Positions 36,250 to 44,999 are shown, counted from the first letter of the stretch. The stretch is 64,000 bases of DNA from Bradyrhizobium sp. CCGUVB1N3 (GCF_024199925.1 NZ_JANADR010000001.1:806001-870000); one strand, 5' to 3'. Numbers and translations: made by a program. Notes: a model not told the origin generated them from the letters alone.

Positions 36250-36351
36250 AGAGACTTTCATCTCGTTACTGCGCCGGAGGCTGCTGATCGCGGCCTCCGC
36301 TACCGCGTTGGCCTCGATCGCGATGCTGAGCGAGGACGTCGCAGCCCAAAC

Positions 36352-36380
36352 GAAAAGCCCGGCCGCATAGGCGGCCGGGC
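36352..36380 (-). terminator. Intrinsic terminator of the rpsF-rplI operon
   Basis: On the minus strand a perfect 10-bp stem GCCCGGCCGC/GCGGCCGGGC with a 4-nt loop is followed by TTTTCGTTT. It lies 27 bp past the rplI stop codon. Confidence 0.8.
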
Positions 36381-36406
36381 TTCCGTTTGGCGCATGAGCG
36401 CGAGGC

Positions 36407-37012
36407 TTACTGCTCGGTCTCTTCCGCAGCCGGAGCCGGCGCGGCCTCGTCGTGCTGGGCTTCCGGATCGAAGAACTCGCCGGCGGCGGCGATCGCCTCG
36501 GCGGCAGCATCCCGGTCCTCGTTGCGGGTCGAGATGTCCTCGCCGCGGTTGATGCGCTCGGCTTCTTCCTGGCTGCGCGCAACCGTCACGGTGACCTCGA
36601 TCTCGACCTCCGGGTGGACGGCGACCGTGATGGTGTGCTTGCCGATGGTCTTGATCGGCGCGTCGAGCTGCACCTGCGGGCGAGCGAGCGCAACGCCGTC
36701 CGCTTCGAACGCCACCACGACGTCGCGCACGGTGACCGAGCCGAACAGCTGGCCGGCTTCGGACGCCTGTCGGATCACGATGATGTTCCGGCCCGCGATC
36801 TTCTCGGCGACCTTGGACGCCTCGCCCTTGGCCTGGAGGTTGCGCGCCTCGAGGTCGGCCTTCATGCCGTCATACTTGGCGCGGTTGTCGGCGGTGGCGC
36901 GCAACGCCTTGCCACGCTTGAGGAGGAAATTGCGGGCATAGCCGTCGCGAACCTTCACGACTTCGCCCATCTGGCCGAGCTTGGCCACGCGTTCCAGCAA
37001 AATGACTTCCAT
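36407..37012 (-). CDS. rplI: 50S ribosomal protein L9
   Basis: 201 residues. The N-terminal rRNA-binding domain is [36 protein letters not shown]. Bacterial L9 is usually about 150 residues; here the last 45 (from about 155) form an acidic Ala/Glu/Pro extension. The gene closes the rpsF-rpsR-DUF2232-rplI operon and is followed by a strong terminator. Confidence 0.95.
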   Translation of the reverse strand: MEVILLERVAKLGQMGEVVKVRDGYARNFLLKRGKALRATADNRAKYDGMKADLEARNLQAKGEASKVAEKIAGRNIIVIRQASEAGQLFGSVTVRDVVVAFEADGVALARPQVQLDAPIKTIGKHTITVAVHPEVEIEVTVTVARSQEEAERINRGEDISTRNEDRDAAAEAIAAAGEFFDPEAQHDEAAPAPAAEETEQ

Positions 37013-37060
37013 AATCGTTCTCCTTTTGAAGTGCTGTGAGTTGGGATTTACGGGTTGAAC

Positions 37061-38041
37061 TTAAGGGGTCGGCAGTGGCGGCGGTTGCGGCCGGTTGCGT
37101 AGGAAGCGCTCGCGGAAGCCGAAGACGGCATCGGCAAGCCCGAGCGCGATCATCGCGATCACGGGCCATCCGAGCACGACGACGACGGCGTAAGTCGAGC
37201 CGAGCCAGAAGGCGCGGCTCTTCAGCGCCAGCGTCAGCGTATGCAGCACGGCGAAGCCGGTCAGCGCATAGGCTATCATCAGCGCCGCCGTAATGATCTG
37301 CGCGGCGATCGCGATCAGCCCGCCGGCGAAGCAGAAGGCGATGGCGATACACAGCACGGCGAGCGTCATCGACGGCAGCTCGGCGGTCATCAGCGCGGGC
37401 CAGGGACGGCGCAGCCGTCCCGACGTCGCCGTCACCTTGGCCGAGAGCCAGAGGTTGAGGGTGAGCGTCATCATCGAAACGATGGTGGCAACGGCCGGTG
37501 CGACGGTCGCCAGCGCGTCGATGAACTGGTCAGTATCGCCGGAGAGTTGCGGATCGGCCGAGCGGAGGATGCGCATCAAGCCACGACGCAGCGAGGTCGT
37601 GATGCCCTCGGCATCGCTGCCGAGCGTGAGCAACGCCGCGATCGTGACCAGCGCGGCAAAGCCGGCGATCCAGAGCAGGATCCGCCCGACCGGATACCAT
37701 TCGATGTCGGGCTCGGCCGGCGGCTCGGCGCCCGCCGTGATCACGGCAGGAGTGGTATGGCGGCCGAGCAGCACGAGATGGCCGAGCCACCAGGCCGGCA
37801 GTGCGACCGTGACGGCGAAGGCGAGGCAGTAGGGCAGGCCGAAAATCGCGCCAAGGCCGATCGCGGCGGCGATGCCGCCAAGGCTCGCATACAGCGGTCC
37901 CCAGCCGATCGCGGCGACCATCAGCGGCAGGGGCGAGAGGTAGAACAGGACGAGCGAGATCAGCGCGCCCGAGACGATCGAGGCGAACATCAGGGCCGAC
38001 GCAGCGCCGGCGATCAGGGCAATGAGTACAAGTGCCATCAT
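37061..38041 (-). CDS. DUF2232 integral membrane protein
   Basis: 326 residues from the ATG at 38041 (gggagcggga upstream). About eight hydrophobic segments, some Pro-rich, and the typical N terminus MMALVLIALIAGAASALMFASIV. DUF2232 genes sit between rpsR and rplI in many alphaproteobacteria. Its role is unknown; a link with sporulation protein YybS-type permeases is known only from domain similarity. Codons and composition match the ribosomal neighbours. Confidence 0.88.
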   Translation of the reverse strand: MMALVLIALIAGAASALMFASIVSGALISLVLFYLSPLPLMVAAIGWGPLYASLGGIAAAIGLGAIFGLPYCLAFAVTVALPAWWLGHLVLLGRHTTPAVITAGAEPPAEPDIEWYPVGRILLWIAGFAALVTIAALLTLGSDAEGITTSLRRGLMRILRSADPQLSGDTDQFIDALATVAPAVATIVSMMTLTLNLWLSAKVTATSGRLRRPWPALMTAELPSMTLAVLCIAIAFCFAGGLIAIAAQIITAALMIAYALTGFAVLHTLTLALKSRAFWLGSTYAVVVVLGWPVIAMIALGLADAVFGFRERFLRNRPQPPPLPTP

Positions 38042-38130
38042 CAGCTGTCCCGCTCCCTTCGAGCGGTTAGAGGCGTTTCGCCCCAACCATCGGCAACCGG
38101 ACGACCCGGAAGCCTTATGAGTTTGAATAA

Positions 38131-38162
38131 TACGACCGGCGGCCTTGGGGCCGCCGGTCGTA
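38131..38162 (-). terminator. Strong hairpin between rpsR and DUF2232
   Basis: A perfect 14-bp stem around the loop TTGG on the plus strand (CCAA on the minus). The minus-strand sequence after it starts TTATTC. It begins 5 bp beyond the rpsR stop and likely works as a terminator or partial attenuator, letting S6/S18 be expressed above the downstream genes. Confidence 0.6.
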
Positions 38163-38167
38163 GCGTC

Positions 38168-38407
38168 TTAGCGGATCACGTAGGGCAAGAGGCCGAGGAA
38201 TCGCGCGCGCTTGATGGCGCGGGCGAGCTCACGCTGCTTCTTGGCGGACACGGCCGTGATGCGGCTCGGCACGATCTTGCCGCGCTCGGAGACGTAACGC
38301 ATCAGCAGCTTGGAATCCTTGTAGTCGATCTTCGGCGCGTTGGTGCCCGTGAACGGGCAGCTCTTGCGGCGACGGAAAAACGGACGGCGTGCACCAGCTT
38401 CAGCCAT
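38168..38407 (-). CDS. rpsR: 30S ribosomal protein S18
   Basis: 79 residues, normal length. Contains the conserved core [61 protein letters not shown]18 binds S6 on the 30S platform; the gene is 6 bp after rpsF. Confidence 0.96.
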   Translation of the reverse strand: MAEAGARRPFFRRRKSCPFTGTNAPKIDYKDSKLLMRYVSERGKIVPSRITAVSAKKQRELARAIKRARFLGLLPYVIR

Positions 38408-38412
38408 TGTTC

Positions 38413-38922
38413 TTACTCCCCATCCGTCGTCGTGGTGGTTTCAGCGTCCTCGCGCGGACGGCGCGGGCCGCGGTCACCGCGGAAGCCACCGCCGTCGCGA
38501 TCGCCGCCACGGAAACCACCCTCGCGGTCGCCACGGAAGCCACCGCCTTCACGATCGCCACGGAAGCCGCCGCCACGGTCGTCGCGCTCGCGGTCACGGT
38601 CGGCCTTGCGCATCATCGCGGACGGGCCTTCCTCGAGCTCCTCGACGCGGACGCTGAGATAGCGGATCACGTCTTCGCTGATGCGCTCCTGGCGCTCGAT
38701 CTCGGCGATCGCCGCGGACGGCGCGTCGATGTTGAGCAGCACGAAGTGCGCTTTGCGATTCTTGTTCATGCGGTAGGTGAGGGAGCGCACGCCCCAGTTC
38801 TCGGTCTTGGTGATCTTACCGCCGAGACCCTCGACGATACCGGTCATCTGGGCCGTCAGTTCTTCAACCTGCTGCGGGCTCGCGTCCTGACGCGCGAGAA
38901 AAACATGCTCGTAAAGAGGCAT
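38413..38922 (-). CDS. rpsF: 30S ribosomal protein S6 with Arg-Gly-rich tail
   Basis: 169 residues from the ATG at 38922 ([13 protein letters not shown]). The S6 fold occupies about 1-100. The remaining part (106-169) is a low-complexity extension with four or five repeats of GGFRGD plus a final acidic/Thr-rich end. Canonical bacterial S6 is about 95-135 residues. An upstream Met in the same frame would include the regulatory leader and is rejected. RGG tails usually bind RNA; that is an inference here. Confidence 0.95.
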   Translation of the reverse strand: MPLYEHVFLARQDASPQQVEELTAQMTGIVEGLGGKITKTENWGVRSLTYRMNKNRKAHFVLLNIDAPSAAIAEIERQERISEDVIRYLSVRVEELEEGPSAMMRKADRDRERDDRGGGFRGDREGGGFRGDREGGFRGGDRDGGGFRGDRGPRRPREDAETTTTTDGE

Positions 38923-38925
38923 GGA

Positions 38926-38989
38926 AGTCCTTTCCTCATGTTGGCGCATCGCCCGGCGTCAAGCCCTTAAGAGACCTTCGGAAAGGACT
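38926..38989 (-). promoter_or_regulatory. rpsF leader with Shine-Dalgarno-masking inverted repeat
   Basis: The minus-strand Shine-Dalgarno region GGAAAGGACT (38935-38926), 3 bp before the ATG, is a perfect 10-bp complement of AGTCCTTTCC (38989-38980) upstream. A small CCTT-tCCG-AAGG hairpin overlaps the upstream arm, giving an alternative fold. S6:S18 complexes repress their own mRNA in several bacteria through a leader structure with a CCG element; this leader may be an analog. Confidence 0.55.
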
Positions 38990-39116
38990 CTGGGATTAAG
39001 CTCAGAAGGCGGAAACACGGGACGACGGGCCGACTGGCCCTGCCACATCAAAATCAACAAGTGAATTTGCTGAGACCGTCCGTTCAGCTCCCGGCCGGGG
39101 TCTGCGGTTGGCGCGC

Positions 39117-39144
39117 TTTATACGGATTTTGGCCGGCTTTGCAA
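39117..39144 (-). promoter_or_regulatory. Candidate sigma-70 promoter of rpsF operon
   Basis: On the minus strand TTGCAA (39144-39139), 16 bp, TATAAA (39122-39117). The TATAAA and AT-rich discriminator stand out in this GC-rich DNA. The predicted transcript would begin about 190 nt before the rpsF ATG and include the leader hairpin. Confidence 0.5.
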
Positions 39145-39301
39145 GGTTCGGCGGACGGGTTTTGGAGACCCGCGGGCGAACAGGGTTGTCGCGGTTCCGG
39201 TGCGGGAACACCGCGCTTGTACGGAATCCCCAGAATTTGCAGAAAGTTGTAGGCTTGCGATTGCCGGGGCTGAATTTCATCTCGAAACCATTTTTACCGG
39301 C

Positions 39302-39329
39302 AAGGGGCCGCTCTCAGGAGCGGCCCCTT
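39302..39329. terminator. GC-rich hairpin upstream of TetR gene
   Basis: A perfect 12-bp stem AAGGGGCCGCTC/GAGCGGCCCCTT with a 4-nt loop TCAG and T's following on the plus strand. No plus-strand gene precedes it closely, so it may be a stray terminator or small repeat. Confidence 0.4.
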
Positions 39330-39380
39330 TCGATTCCAGAGCAATCCAAAGCCGCATGCTGCTTCGTCTTGATTTATTTG

Positions 39381-39397
39381 TTTGTATAGCATACAAA
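39381..39397. promoter_or_regulatory. Palindromic operator for TetR-family regulator
   Basis: TTTGTAT-AGC-ATACAAA is a perfect 7-bp inverted repeat, 20 bp before the TetR-family ATG and overlapping the likely promoter. AT-rich palindromes of this size next to a TetR gene are usually autoregulatory operators. Confidence 0.6.
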
Positions 39398-39416
39398 TAA
39401 ACGACGGGAGGAGCCG

Positions 39417-40121
39417 ATGGCCAAATCTGTCAAAGGTGCGGTGGAAGCGGCTCGGGGCGACCCGAAGCATGCTGCCCGGGCCACCCGTTCGGCGGGGCGC
39501 AAGATGCGCTCGCTGCTCCTCGATGCCGCTAGTCCTCTGTTCAAGGAGCAGGGGCTCTCGGGGACCTCGATTTCCGACATTGCGACCGCCGCGAACGCCT
39601 TTCCGAGCCAGATCACCTATTACTTCCGCACCAAGGAGGCGCTGTTCGTCGAATGCGCCTGCCGCGATCTCCTGTATCTGGCGCGCGCCACCGAGCAGGC
39701 GGCGCTGAAGGTGCACACGCCACAGGCCTACACGCATGCGCTCGCGCAGACGGTGACGGCGACCGATTCGGTGGCGTTCTTCGCCGAAGCACTGACGCTG
39801 ACGCGGCGGCGACAGGATCTCGCGCCGCTGGTCGAGCGCACCATCGAGCGGCTGCACGCCGAGGGCGCACGCGCCTATGCCGCCCAGGTCGAGCGCCACG
39901 GCTGGCGAACGTTGCGCGCGCCCGACGAGAGCTCGCGCAGGTTCTGGGCGGTGGCGATCGGCGTCATCGTGGAAGGCTACGCGATGGGCCGCTCGCCGGA
40001 TGAGCTGTGCGCAGAGATGCTGCGCGTGCTGGGCGAGCAGGCGAAAGCAGCGGGCGCCGCTGCGCGCCTGCTGCTCGTCGGGGATCGCGACGCATCAACA
40101 GAAACGGATGGGGAGAGTTAG
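39417..40121 (+). CDS. TetR family transcriptional regulator
   Basis: 234 residues. The N-terminal HTH includes RSLLLDAASPLFKEQGLSGTSISDIATAANAFPSQITYYFRTKEALF at about 32-77, ending in the TetR YYFxxKExLF signature. An N-terminal basic arm of about 25 residues precedes it. The ligand-binding part is helical (LAPLVERTIERLHAEGARAYAAQV). It lies 3 bp upstream of the fatty acid desaturase gene, so it most likely senses fatty acids or their acyl-CoA and controls that gene along with itself. Confidence 0.9.
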   Translation: MAKSVKGAVEAARGDPKHAARATRSAGRKMRSLLLDAASPLFKEQGLSGTSISDIATAANAFPSQITYYFRTKEALFVECACRDLLYLARATEQAALKVHTPQAYTHALAQTVTATDSVAFFAEALTLTRRRQDLAPLVERTIERLHAEGARAYAAQVERHGWRTLRAPDESSRRFWAVAIGVIVEGYAMGRSPDELCAEMLRVLGEQAKAAGAAARLLLVGDRDASTETDGES

Positions 40122-40124
40122 GCC

Positions 40125-41150
40125 ATGACCGCGCTTCGCATGCGTGCCCGCGATTTCCTGACCGAAGATCAACTCGTCGACGTGCGCGAGCGCGTCACCT
40201 GGAAGGGCGCCGCACTGATCGCGCACGCCTGGGCTCTGATCGCGGCTGCGATCGCACTGGTGGCGTGGTGGCCCAATCCACTGACCTATATTCTCGCGGT
40301 CGCGATCATCGGATCGCGCCAGTTGGGCCTGGCGATCCTCATGCATGACGGCGCGCATGGCTGCCTGTCACCCGATGAAAAGACCAATCTGGCGCTGAGC
40401 CAATGGTTCTGCGCCTATCCGCTCTTCGCGGAGACGCGCAGCTATCGCCGCTATCATTTGCAGCACCACGCACGCACCCAGCAGGAGGACGATCCCGATC
40501 TCGTGCTGTCGGCGCCATTCCCCATCACCAAGCTGAGCTACCGTCGCAAGTTCATCCGCGATCTCACCGGACAGACCGGCTACCAGCAGCGCAAGGCACA
40601 ACTGCTCAATGCGCTCGGTCCGAAGGATTGGCCGTGGTCGCAGCGCGCCGCGCATTTCTGGGAGAAGCTCGGGCCGCAATGCGTGACGAATGCGCTTCTG
40701 TTTGCAGTGCTCGCTGCCGCCGGCGTGTGGTGGGCCTATCCGCTGTTATGGCTGGTGCCGCTTTTGACCTGGCAGATGGTCATCACCCGCATCCGTAACA
40801 TCGCCGAGCATGCGGTGGTCCCCGACAGTCACGATCCCCTGCGCAACACCCGCACCACGCACGCCAATTTTCTCGAGCGCCTGTTCATCGCGCCCTATTA
40901 CGTGAACTATCACCTCGAGCATCACCTCTTGTTCTATGTACCCTGCTACAATTTGCCCAAGGTGCATCGCCTGCTGAGCGAGAGCCGGCATGCCGGCCGC
41001 ATGGAGGTGCAGCCGAACTATCTTGCCGTGCTGCGGCTCGCGACGGCCAAGCCAAACCGTGATGATCGTCCCGGGCAATTGGTCAGCAGCGTTCGCCGCG
41101 CGCAGGCGGGTGCCGAAGTCGGCGCGGATCAGAAAGCCGGCGGGTTCTAG
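40125..41150 (+). CDS. Fatty acid desaturase family protein
   Basis: 341 residues with four hydrophobic segments. The three His boxes of diiron membrane desaturases are present: HDGAH at 74-78, HLQHH at 111-115 and HLEHH at 263-267. It introduces double bonds into acyl chains (or hydroxylates related substrates) and needs an electron donor not encoded nearby. It is cotranscribed with the TetR-type regulator and its 3' end overlaps the convergent diguanylate cyclase by 4 bp. Confidence 0.92.
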   Translation: MTALRMRARDFLTEDQLVDVRERVTWKGAALIAHAWALIAAAIALVAWWPNPLTYILAVAIIGSRQLGLAILMHDGAHGCLSPDEKTNLALSQWFCAYPLFAETRSYRRYHLQHHARTQQEDDPDLVLSAPFPITKLSYRRKFIRDLTGQTGYQQRKAQLLNALGPKDWPWSQRAAHFWEKLGPQCVTNALLFAVLAAAGVWWAYPLLWLVPLLTWQMVITRIRNIAEHAVVPDSHDPLRNTRTTHANFLERLFIAPYYVNYHLEHHLLFYVPCYNLPKVHRLLSESRHAGRMEVQPNYLAVLRLATAKPNRDDRPGQLVSSVRRAQAGAEVGADQKAGGF

Positions 41151-42397
41151 TCGGCCAGCGCCAGGGATTCCCCCGCAGGAACGAGCGTCACCGTCTCGGT
41201 GATCTCTTCGACGCCGGAGGCGTGAATCACGAAGCCGCCCTTGCCGCGGCGCTTGGCCTGGTACATCGCGCGGTCCGCGGCGCTCAGCAATTCGTCGGCG
41301 GTCGCGCCGTCGCGCGGCGCCGATGCGAGACCGATGCTGGCTCCGACGCGGGCGGCTGGTGCGAACTCGAACGGCTCCGAGACGCGCGAGATGATTCGCT
41401 GCGCGACGAGAGCTGCTTCGCCGTCGGTGATGTGGGGTAGCAGCACGACGAATTCGTCGCCCCCGAGGCGGCACACGAAATCGACGTCGCGCACGCTGGC
41501 ACGCAGGCGCTTGGCCACGGCGACGAGGACGGCATCGCCTGCCGCGTGCCCGAACCTGTCGTTGACGCCCTTGAAGCCGTCGAGATCGACGCAGAACACG
41601 GTCAGCTTTGAGGCTCGTGACGTTGCCTCCGGCCACGGGCCGTCGAGCAGTTCGGAGAACAGCTTCAAATTGAAGGCGCGGTTGGGCAGGCCGGTGAGCA
41701 GGTCGTGATGCGCCATCAGGCGGTTGTTGCGCTCGGAGTGATGGAGGTCGAGCAGGATCTTGTGATTTTCCAGCAGCAGGAAGATCATTCCGGCGGTGTA
41801 GACCGGCGTTTGCACACCGATGACGAACAGAAACGGGATCGGCGACAGGATGGTGGCAAGCGCGAAGGGCAGCGTCAGGATGCAAATCATGAGGATGCCG
41901 TAACGCGGCGTTCCGGCGTTTCGCGAAGCAATCCCGCCGACCAGATTTGCAAGCCCGATGCCGGCCATCAGGATCAGCGGCAACTCGCCCGAGGCGACAC
42001 ATTGGTAGCAGCCGGCGGAAATCAGGACGACGGACACTAGTCCGGCCCAGATCGGCGTGCCGGTCGCCGCGGCCCGTCCATCTGATCTGGCCCGCGCAGT
42101 GGCTCTCATCATCAGGTAGAGGCGTGTAGAGCCGAGGACCACTTCCGCCGCCACCCAGGCATAGGCCCATGTGGCGCCGGTCAGCGCGGCGGAGAGCGAT
42201 GCAATCAACAAGGACGCCAACACGGCCACGACCAGCGTCTTGGTCTTGTTCGTTCTCTGCTGGAGCAGCACGCTGTGGATGTCGTCGGGTTGCCGGCTCG
42301 GACTGCTGAGCAGCCAATCGACATAGCCTTGCCACGGCCGCCGCGGTTGCGCGGCGGCCGGCAGAGCCGTCGAAATCTGTGGGGCCTGAGGTGCCAT
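41147..42397 (-). CDS. Membrane diguanylate cyclase (GGDEF)
   Basis: 416 residues. N-terminal half with five or six membrane segments (from VVAVLASLLIASLSAALTGATWAYAWV on), a short helix, then a GGDEF domain with the intact active-site RLGGDEFVVLL and the nucleotide-binding HDLLTGLPNRAF at its start. No EAL domain. It should make cyclic di-GMP in response to a membrane-sensed signal. An RxxD inhibitory site before GGDEF is not evident. Confidence 0.93.
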   Translation of the reverse strand: MAPQAPQISTALPAAAQPRRPWQGYVDWLLSSPSRQPDDIHSVLLQQRTNKTKTLVVAVLASLLIASLSAALTGATWAYAWVAAEVVLGSTRLYLMMRATARARSDGRAAATGTPIWAGLVSVVLISAGCYQCVASGELPLILMAGIGLANLVGGIASRNAGTPRYGILMICILTLPFALATILSPIPFLFVIGVQTPVYTAGMIFLLLENHKILLDLHHSERNNRLMAHHDLLTGLPNRAFNLKLFSELLDGPWPEATSRASKLTVFCVDLDGFKGVNDRFGHAAGDAVLVAVAKRLRASVRDVDFVCRLGGDEFVVLLPHITDGEAALVAQRIISRVSEPFEFAPAARVGASIGLASAPRDGATADELLSAADRAMYQAKRRGKGGFVIHASGVEEITETVTLVPAGESLALAD

Positions 42398-42702
42398 GGC
42401 GGCAACCTAGGCCAAGCGGTATTGAGGGCCGCTTAAATGCGCCGGCGAAGTTCCGGACAGCGTAAACGCTTTGCGAGCGGGCCGCCTTCCGCCCGGCCGG
42501 GGAAGCCGTAAGACGCGGTAAGCTGGCCTCCACGGTGCGACGTCCCCAACCGGCCGTCGGCCGAAAGGCCCCTCGCGGCTTGACATTGCAGCCCCGGTCA
42601 GTGTCTACGGCCCCCTTTGGAGCATGATCGGGAACAACGGCCTGCGCCCGGCGTAGAATGGCCGCCCGATCCTGATGAGGCTCAGCAAGCCAGGGAGCGC
42701 CG
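42398..42702. other. Divergent promoter region before fabD
   Basis: 305 bp. Contains a sigma-70-like promoter reading toward fabD (42580-42609). A fragment GAGCATGATCGGGAA at about 42620 resembles the GCATGATC repeat family. Confidence 0.4.
42580..42609 (+). promoter_or_regulatory. Candidate sigma-70 promoter for fabD
   Basis: TTGACA (42580-42585), 18-bp spacer, TCTACG (42604-42609). The -35 is consensus; the -10 is weak but similar to other alphaproteobacterial promoters. It leaves a 5' leader of about 85 nt. Confidence 0.4.
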
Positions 42703-43674
42703 ATGACGGCAGCATTCACATTTCCGGGGCAGGGGTCCCAGGCGGTCGGCATGGGCAAGGCCTTGGCCGAAGCCTTTCCTGCCGCCCGCGCTGTGTTCGA
42801 CGAGGTCGATGCCGCGCTTGGGGAAAAGCTCACGGCAACCATCTGGGATGGCCCGGCCGAGACCCTCCAGCTCACCGAAAACGCCCAGCCGGCCCTGATG
42901 GCGGTCTCGCTCGCCACCTTGCGCGTGCTGGAGGCCGAGGCCGGTTTTTCCGTGGGACGGGATGCGGCTTACGTCGCCGGGCACTCGCTCGGCGAATATT
43001 CGGCGCTGGCCGCGGCCGGGAGCCTGACGATTTCCGATACTGCGCGGCTGCTGCGCACCCGCGGTCTCGCAATGCAAAAAGCCGTCCCGGTCGGCGCCGG
43101 CGCGATGGCCGCGCTGCTCGGCCTTGACTACGAGGCGGCGATCGAGGTCGCCAATGAGGCGGCACAGGGCCAGGTTTGCCAAGCCGCCAACGACAATGGC
43201 GGCGGTCAGGTGGTGGTCTCCGGCGACAAGGCCGCGGTCGATCGCGCCGTCGAGATCGCCAAGGGCAAGGGCGCCAAGCGCGCGATGCTGCTGCCGGTGT
43301 CCGCGCCGTTCCATTGCAAACTGATGCAGCCGGCCGCCGATGCGATGGCCGAGGCGCTGTCCAAGGTCACGATCAAGGCGCCCGCGGCGCCCTTGGTCTC
43401 CAACGTGCTGGCGAGCGCGATCACCGATCCCGACGAGATCCGCCGCCGTCTGGTCGAGCAGGTCACCGGCACGGTGCGCTGGCGCGAGTCGGTCTCCTAT
43501 ATGGCTGGCCAGGGCGTCACGCGCTTCTTCGAGATCGGCGCGGGCAAGGTGCTGACGGGTCTCGTCAAGCGCATTGCCGACGGCGCCGTCGGCATGGCCG
43601 TCGGCGGGCCGAACGATATTGCCGCGGCCAAGGACGCCTTGAAGGATGCCTTGGCTGCCGCGAAGCAGGGGTGA
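42703..43674 (+). CDS. fabD: Malonyl CoA-acyl carrier protein transacylase
   Basis: 323 residues. Catalytic Ser95 in GHSLGEYSAL; the Gln of FPGQGSQ near the N terminus; catalytic His in APFHCKLM. It loads malonyl groups onto ACP. It is the first gene of fabD-fabG-acpP-fabF. Confidence 0.95.
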   Translation: MTAAFTFPGQGSQAVGMGKALAEAFPAARAVFDEVDAALGEKLTATIWDGPAETLQLTENAQPALMAVSLATLRVLEAEAGFSVGRDAAYVAGHSLGEYSALAAAGSLTISDTARLLRTRGLAMQKAVPVGAGAMAALLGLDYEAAIEVANEAAQGQVCQAANDNGGGQVVVSGDKAAVDRAVEIAKGKGAKRAMLLPVSAPFHCKLMQPAADAMAEALSKVTIKAPAAPLVSNVLASAITDPDEIRRRLVEQVTGTVRWRESVSYMAGQGVTRFFEIGAGKVLTGLVKRIADGAVGMAVGGPNDIAAAKDALKDALAAAKQG

Positions 43675-43684
43675 GGAGCTATCG

Positions 43685-44422
43685 ATGTTCGATCTGACTG
43701 GCAGGAAGGCGCTCGTCACCGGCGCGACCGGCGGCATCGGCGGCGCGATCGCGCTGGCGCTGCATGCGCAGGGCGCCACGGTTGCGATTTCGGGGACGCG
43801 GAAAGAGGTGCTGGACGAGCTTGCCGGCAAGCTCGGCGAGCGCGTGCAGGTGCTGCCGTGCAATCTCTCCAAGGCCGACGAGGTCGAGGCGCTGGTGCCC
43901 GCGGCGGAAGCCGCGATGGGACAGGTCGACATCCTAATCGCCAATGCCGGCATCACGCGCGACAATCTCTTCGTGCAGCTCCGCGACGAGGACTGGGAGG
44001 AGGTCATCAACGTCAACCTGACCGCGACCTTCCGCCTCGCGCGCGCCGCGACCAAGCTGATGATGCGCAAGCGCTTCGGCCGCATCATCGCGATCACTTC
44101 GGTGGTCGGCGTCACCGGCAATCCCGGACAGGGCAATTACACCGCATCGAAAGCCGGCCTGATCGGCATGATCAAGACGCTCGGCGCCGAATATGCCAAG
44201 CGCGGCGTGACCGCGAACTGCATCGCGCCCGGCTTCATCAAGACGCCGATGACGGATGCGCTCAACGACAAGCAGCGCGAGACGATTCTGACCAAGGTTC
44301 CGGCTGCCCGGCTGGGAACGCCGGAGGATATTGCTGCAGCTGCGGTCTATCTCAGCTCCAACGAAGCAGGCTACGTCACCGGCCAGACCATCCACGTCAA
44401 CGGCGGCATGGCCATGATCTGA
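43685..44422 (+). CDS. fabG: 3-oxoacyl-ACP reductase FabG
   Basis: 245 residues from MFDLTGRKALVTGATGGIGGAIA. The SDR cofactor motif TGATGGIG is at 12-19; catalytic S139, Y152 and K156 (NYTASKAG). The family block GVTANCIAPGFIKTPMT follows. It reduces beta-ketoacyl-ACP with NADPH. It begins 10 bp after fabD. Confidence 0.95.
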   Translation: MFDLTGRKALVTGATGGIGGAIALALHAQGATVAISGTRKEVLDELAGKLGERVQVLPCNLSKADEVEALVPAAEAAMGQVDILIANAGITRDNLFVQLRDEDWEEVINVNLTATFRLARAATKLMMRKRFGRIIAITSVVGVTGNPGQGNYTASKAGLIGMIKTLGAEYAKRGVTANCIAPGFIKTPMTDALNDKQRETILTKVPAARLGTPEDIAAAAVYLSSNEAGYVTGQTIHVNGGMAMI

Positions 44423-44732
44423 ACGTAATCCGGCCGGCCGAGGGCCGGGCGGACCAGATGCGGCAAACGGCCGTTTCCGAAGCGAATTGAGGCTTGTAGT
44501 CAAGGCAATTGAAGTATGATAACCGGACCTTCAACGGATGGGCAAAGAACGCCATTGCAGGTTTTTGAAACCCTGTATATTGGCGATGCGGAGCCTTGGC
44601 CGTCGTTCGCCGGGCCCTGCATCGGCTAGGATGGGGCCAAATCAAGTTCGTACGCAAAGGCAGTAAAACGACCACGACGGCTCGTATCGTCCCGGGGGGT
44701 CGGGTCTACAGGGAACAACACGAGGTTAAGCA
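44423..44732. other. Intergenic region before acpP
   Basis: 310 bp. AT-rich words (TATGAT at about 44515, GTATATT at about 44575) suggest that acpP has its own promoters, in line with its very high expression in bacteria, but spacing to -35-like elements is not convincing. Confidence 0.35.
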
Positions 44733-44972
44733 ATGAGTGACATTGGCGAACGGGTTAAGAAGATCGTGGTCGAACACCTTGGTGTTGAGCCCGAGAAGGT
44801 TATCGACAGCGCGAGCTTCATTGACGACCTCGGCGCCGACAGTCTGGACACCGTCGAGCTGGTGATGGCGTTCGAAGAAGAGTTCGGTTGCGAGATTCCG
44901 GACGACGCCGCGGAAACGATTCTCACCGTCGGCGACGCCACCAAGTTTCTCGAGAAGAACGCGAAGAGCTAA
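44733..44972 (+). CDS. acpP: Acyl carrier protein
   Basis: 79 residues, very acidic. The phosphopantetheine attachment Ser37 lies in GADSLD. The sequence [23 protein letters not shown] is typical of alphaproteobacterial AcpP. It carries all intermediates of the fatty acid cycle. Confidence 0.97.
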   Translation: MSDIGERVKKIVVEHLGVEPEKVIDSASFIDDLGADSLDTVELVMAFEEEFGCEIPDDAAETILTVGDATKFLEKNAKS

Positions 44973-44999
44973 GGCTCCAAAATCCGCGGTCGAACGACG

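Larger units (their letters stand above)
38990..39416. other. Divergent regulatory region of rpsF and TetR genes
   Basis: About 430 bp with the proposed rpsF promoter (39117-39144), a GC hairpin (39302-39329) and the TetR-gene palindrome (39381-39397). No further convincing gene is seen. Confidence 0.5.

Noticed and set aside
36239..36370. Possible short exported peptide (RRRLLIAASATALASIAML) between the cytochrome-like gene and rplI
   Set aside because: It looks like a signal sequence but ends 15 residues later inside the rplI terminator and overlaps the preceding gene in its upstream part; no ribosome site. Probably a remnant or chance.
39002..39280. 92-codon frame upstream of rpsF
   Set aside because: Lies in the promoter/leader zone, Arg/Pro-rich, with no ribosome site; treated as noncoding.
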